A stretch of 23,929 bases of DNA from a virus, in IMG/VR virus record IMGVR_UViG_3300047557_003291, positions 1 through 23,929 of that record, one strand, 5' to 3'. The notes beneath the pieces were generated by a model that had not been told where the DNA came from, made no database searches, and saw only the letters and a list, made by a program, of their open reading frames with translations. Positions 20,671-23,929 of this stretch are shown in pieces. How positions within the stretch are numbered: position 1 is the stretch's first letter; each line of letters begins with the position of its first letter. The position numbers and the translations under genes are program-made.

Positions 20671-21857
20671 GCTACGGCCTCACGAGCACCGGGTGGAGCG
20701 CGAAGAGCGCTGCGACGATCGAGGAAGAGCTCGCCGCGGCGCAGCGTGCGTCGAGCGCCCTCGGTCCCACCTGGGTGACATCGCCCGAGTCGGTGGGAGG
20801 TCAGCTCAACGCGGTTTTCGCGCCGAAAATCGCTGAGCTCTGGGAGCTCGGCGGCGTGGTGTTTCGCTCGCGCGATCCTCGCGCGGCAAGCTATGCAGGC
20901 CTTGATGCGGTGTGCTCCCTCACCGGCACCACGAGGCGCGCGGCCACGAAGGGCACCGTCACACTCACTGTGACGCTCGGGGCCGGGCGCACGCTCCCGG
21001 CCGGTGCGGTCGCGCACGTCAGCGGCCAGGCGGGCAATCGATGGGTCACACTCACCAGCGTCACCAACAGCAGCGGCGGCACCGCTACGCGCACGGTCGC
21101 CGCGGAGGCCGAGAGCGCGGGCGTCTATGTCGCCAACGCGGGCACGATCACCGGCATCGCAACTCCGGTCACGGGGTGGCTCAGCGTCACCAACGCCGCC
21201 GACGCGGCGCAGGGCATCACCGCCGAGAGCGACCCGGTGCTGCGCACGCGACGAGAGCGCGAGCTCTCCGCGGGTGGGACGTCGCCCGTCGACGCGGTGC
21301 GCGCCGCACTCTCGCGCGTGAGCGGAGTGAGCGTCGCTGAGGTCGCGGAGAACCCGACAGGATCGACGGCCGGCGGTCTCCCGCCGCACTCCATCGAGGC
21401 CATCGTCCAGGGCGGCACCGACGCAGACGTCGCGCTCGCGCTCTGGCGCGCGAAGGCCGGTGGCGTCGAGCTCTACAGCAGCGCGGCGAGCCCCACGGTG
21501 GTCACGATCACCGACGCGGGAGGCTTCTCGCGCGACGTCACCTTCACGCGCCCGGCGGCAGTGAACTGCTACGCGGAGCTCACCATCGTCATCGACGCGG
21601 GCATCTATCCCGGCGACGCATCGCTCCAAAGCGCCGTCGCGCTCGTCACCGCCGGTCAGCGCGCGGGGCAGACGCTGCGCATGAGCGACGCGATCATCGC
21701 CGCGCGCGGCGTCGCAGGCGTGCGAGACGTGACGCGCGTGAGACTCGGTCGCACCGCGGGAAGCCTCGCAGAGACGAACCTTCTCGCTACGCCGCGCGAC
21801 GTGCTCAAGCTCGCGAGCGATCGCGTGAGTGTGGTGCTTGATTTGGTGCAGCGGTGA
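20667..21857 (+). CDS. Baseplate J-like wedge protein
   Basis: 396 residues, start in an ATGA overlap. Residues 10-130 contain the J-like N-terminus (LTSTGWSAKSAATIEEELAA, VGGQLNAVFAPKIAELWELG, AGLDAVCSLTGTTRRAATKGTVTLTV). A typical beta region with AGAVAHV and TVAAEAESAG follows, and the SDPVLRTRRERELSAGGTSPVDAVRAAL motif (about 193-220) is characteristic of baseplate J/gp47 proteins. A final Ser/Thr-rich domain (300-390) completes it. It forms the wedge ring. Confidence 0.9.
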   Translation: MSYGLTSTGWSAKSAATIEEELAAAQRASSALGPTWVTSPESVGGQLNAVFAPKIAELWELGGVVFRSRDPRAASYAGLDAVCSLTGTTRRAATKGTVTLTVTLGAGRTLPAGAVAHVSGQAGNRWVTLTSVTNSSGGTATRTVAAEAESAGVYVANAGTITGIATPVTGWLSVTNAADAAQGITAESDPVLRTRRERELSAGGTSPVDAVRAALSRVSGVSVAEVAENPTGSTAGGLPPHSIEAIVQGGTDADVALALWRAKAGGVELYSSAASPTVVTITDAGGFSRDVTFTRPAAVNCYAELTIVIDAGIYPGDASLQSAVALVTAGQRAGQTLRMSDAIIAARGVAGVRDVTRVRLGRTAGSLAETNLLATPRDVLKLASDRVSVVLDLVQR

Positions 21858-22468
21858 CGGAGCCCACGCGGATCACCGAGCACGCGCACGACGATGCGCA
21901 CGTCGCGGAGGGGCTCGCGCTGCTCACCTCGAGGCTCAGGGGTAAACCGGCCATCGAGGCGTTCCTCTCATCGGTGCTCGAGCAGGTGCAGGAGGTCGAG
22001 GATGCGCTCTGGAGCCTCTACGGACTCGCGATCGACGACAGCAGTGACGTCGCGCTCGACCAGATCGGTGCGGTGCTCGGTCAGCCTCGCCCCGACGGGA
22101 TGGACGACACGACGTATCGGCTCGTGCTCGGTGGCGTGGTGGTCGCGCTCACGAGCTCGGGCACAGGCGATGATCTCCTGCGCGCGACGCACGCGCTTCT
22201 GGGCTCGTGGGACTTCTCGCTCACCGAGGCATTCCCCGCGGCAGTCCTGATCGAGCCCGACGCGCACCCGAGCGTTCCCGCGGCGGTGATTCACGCAGTG
22301 CTTCGAAGGGTGAAGAGCGGTGGCGTGGGGCTCCAGGTGATCGACGTCCCGAGCGGTGATCTCTTCACGCTCTCGTCGAGCGTGGAGCTCGAAGAAGACG
22401 ACGCGGACCGGGGCTTCAGTGACACGGATCGAGCGGCCGGTGGGCTGCTCGTCGGGGTGATCGAATGA
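21854..22468 (+). CDS. Wedge protein, DUF2612-like
   Basis: 204 residues, GTG start overlapping the J-like stop. Residues about 60-95 carry VALDQIGAVLGQPRPDGMDDTTYRLVL, the signature of DUF2612/phage wedge proteins (LDqIG..lG.pR). The downstream part (100-150) is helical, and the end is acidic. It links the baseplate wedge to tail fibres and lies, as usual, between J and fibre genes. Its stop overlaps the fibre ATG. Confidence 0.85.
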   Translation: MTEPTRITEHAHDDAHVAEGLALLTSRLRGKPAIEAFLSSVLEQVQEVEDALWSLYGLAIDDSSDVALDQIGAVLGQPRPDGMDDTTYRLVLGGVVVALTSSGTGDDLLRATHALLGSWDFSLTEAFPAAVLIEPDAHPSVPAAVIHAVLRRVKSGGVGLQVIDVPSGDLFTLSSSVELEEDDADRGFSDTDRAAGGLLVGVIE

Positions 22469-23929
22469 GTGCGAAGAGACCTACTCAAGTGCCTCGATGG
22501 GCCTTCGGCGATGCGGCGGTGCGAGTGCAGCCCCCGACGCTCAGCGCGAGTGAGGGCTTCCGAGTGGGCACGCGCGTGCCGGGGCCGTGGCTCAACTGGC
22601 AGTTCAACGCGCTGGGAGGGTGGATCGACTTCCTCCGCGCGCCCAACGTCAACGCGTTCGCGCGCGTCTCGTGGGCGACATCGCCGGGCTCTTACGACTC
22701 GAGCTCGCCGGTGCTCCTCGCGTGCGACGCCGACACGATCGAGACGACGGGCGCGGCCTATCGCATCGTGATCGCGGGGTGGGAGACCTCGGGGCCCACG
22801 AGCTCGCTCCAGGTCTCGCAGACGGGCAACGCCTGGACGCGTCGCACCAACACCCCGGGGGGCTTCGGCAGGCCCACGGCGCTCGCTCACATCGCGTGCG
22901 CACCTCGGTGGGTGATCGCCGACGACGGGCCGGGCCTTTATTACGCACCGCACGACGCAGGCGCAGGGACGTCACCCATCGGGGGGTCGAGCTCGGGGTG
23001 GACCGCTGCGACTGCGGCCGACGACGGCAGCGGCGGCGTGACGGCGATCAAGGCCATCGCGTCGAGCACTTCGAAGGCCGTCGCGATCACCGCAGCGGGC
23101 GGCCTCTGGAGCGCAGACGGGATCACATGGAGCGCGATCACCGAGGGCACCGCGCGCACAGGCAACGGCCTCGATGTCGTGTGGACGGGCAGCGCGTTCG
23201 TCTACGTCACGAGCGACGGCGAGGTCTACTCGTCGCCCACGGCGGACGGTAGCTTCGCGCTCAAGGGCACGCTCCCCGATGGCGCCGCAGACTGGCGCCT
23301 CGCAGCGGGCGACGCGGGCGAAGTGCTCGCCTACCAGCACAACAACGGGAGCGCGTCGGACCTCTTCCGCAGCACCAACGACGGCGCCTCGTGGTCGACG
23401 CTCACGCCGCTCGCGGTCGGACGCGATGTGCTCCGTCTCACGTGCGTGCGCTGGCGTGACGGCGTGTGGATGGCGACGAGCAGCGTGGCGCCGTTCCTCT
23501 GGACCTCGAACGACGCGGTGAACTGGACGGCGCTCAGGGTCGACGTGAGCGGCTCGGGCGCGCTCCAGTCGATCGCGTGGGATGGGAGCGCGTGGATCGC
23601 GGCGGGCAATGGTTTCGTGGTGCGCTGCCCTCGCGGCGCGGACCCTGCGCCCGGTGACTACGTCGCAGACGGAGACCCTGCGACGCTCGCGGACGCGGCC
23701 TCGCTGCGAGGTCGACGCATCGAGACCGGCGACCCGAGCGACGGCGATACGCTCGTCTGGAATGCCGCAGATGAGCAGTGGGAGTACGGCGCCGGTGGCG
23801 GGTCGGCGGCGACGCCGCCGCTCGCGCTCCCGTCGAGCGTGCGCGACGCAGTGGCGTGGCTCGACCCGGAGACGCTGCCCGACGTCGCAAACGGCACGTC
23901 GCTGCGTACGTGGGTCGGGCTGCACGGTG
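22465..23929 (+). CDS. Tail fibre/receptor-binding protein with Asp-box beta-propeller, 3' end outside the window
   Basis: Starts at the ATG 22465 (ATGA overlap) and stays open to the window end, at least 488 residues. The N-terminal 55 residues (PRWAFGDAAVRVQPP, then PGPWLNWQFNALGGWIDFL) are a fibre baseplate anchor. Residues about 60-400 are repeated strands with Asp-box/BNR-like motifs: WSADGITWSA near 214, STNDGASWST near 302, WTSNDAVNWTAL near 345. This suggests a beta-propeller binding glycans. Near 420-445 comes SDGDTLVWNAADEQWEYG, a common fibre linker. After 459, VAWLDPETLPD then GTSLRTWVG opens a LamG-like lectin domain that is cut off. Confidence 0.85.
   Translation, partial: MSAKRPTQVPRWAFGDAAVRVQPPTLSASEGFRVGTRVPGPWLNWQFNALGGWIDFLRAPNVNAFARVSWATSPGSYDSSSPVLLACDADTIETTGAAYRIVIAGWETSGPTSSLQVSQTGNAWTRRTNTPGGFGRPTALAHIACAPRWVIADDGPGLYYAPHDAGAGTSPIGGSSSGWTAATAADDGSGGVTAIKAIASSTSKAVAITAAGGLWSADGITWSAITEGTARTGNGLDVVWTGSAFVYVTSDGEVYSSPTADGSFALKGTLPDGAADWRLAAGDAGEVLAYQHNNGSASDLFRSTNDGASWSTLTPLAVGRDVLRLTCVRWRDGVWMATSSVAPFLWTSNDAVNWTALRVDVSGSGALQSIAWDGSAWIAAGNGFVVRCPRGADPAPGDYVADGDPATLADAASLRGRRIETGDPSDGDTLVWNAADEQWEYGAGGGSAATPPLALPSSVRDAVAWLDPETLPDVANGTSLRTWVGLHG

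Noticed and set aside
22972-23925. A 317-codon minus-strand frame near the window end
   Set aside because: The + strand carries an open fibre gene with clear domains and overlap with its neighbour; the antisense protein is Arg-rich with no motif.
1-23929. tRNA genes, insertion sequences and attachment sites
   Set aside because: No cloverleaf, transposase, inverted terminal repeat or integrase was recognised by reading both strands.

Overview
This window is one long stretch of a contractile-tailed (myovirus-type) bacteriophage or prophage genome with very high GC content. It covers the end of the replication region, DNA packaging, the head, neck and tail genes, the baseplate, and the start of a tail fibre. 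I see no integrase, attachment site or recognisable host gene, so prophage and free phage cannot be told apart here. The host is probably a GC-rich Deltaproteobacterium/Myxococcota. The clue is a lipoprotein with a long Asp/Ala/Pro-rich linker after its lipidated cysteine, a style common in Polyangia such as Sandaracinus. This host assignment is an inference and is not proven.

Layout on the + strand: an unidentified partial gene (1-582), a DnaB-type helicase (575-1978), a small Cys4 protein (1975-2226), the small and large terminase (2223-4156), a DUF1073-type portal (4153-5628), two small unknown genes (5625-6205), and a MuF-like head morphogenesis protein (6202-7068). After the only sizeable + strand gap comes a second block: DUF2213 protease/scaffold, cement/decoration protein, DUF2184 major capsid protein, a small accessory gene, head-tail connector, tail completion protein, neck terminator, DUF3383 sheath, DUF3277 tube, two tail assembly chaperone frames, tape measure, Dit-like protein, baseplate plug, hub and gp138-like spike (7138-18856). 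Neighbouring genes mostly overlap by 1-4 bases (ATGA or GTGA junctions), so translation is probably coupled.

The late operon is interrupted at 18849-20250 by a minus-strand accessory cassette. It holds a helix-turn-helix ORF, a small frameshift-scarred CxxC protein, a small two-helix membrane protein with a T9 tract, a 31-residue CxxC peptide and a secreted lipoprotein. The + strand then resumes with a gp25-like wedge, a baseplate J-like protein, a DUF2612 wedge protein, and a large Asp-box beta-propeller tail fibre that runs off the window end (20305-23929).

The most interesting signals are these. (1) A near-identical 35-bp element (32/35 matches) sits about 30 bases before the first gene of each of the two late blocks, the best candidate for a shared late promoter or operator. 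(2) A domain of about 73 residues, about 60% identical, occurs in both the head decoration protein and the tail sheath. (3) The minus-strand cassette contains a T9 slippery tract and frameshift signatures. (4) There is a candidate -1 frameshift between the two chaperone frames and a nested scaffold start inside the protease gene.
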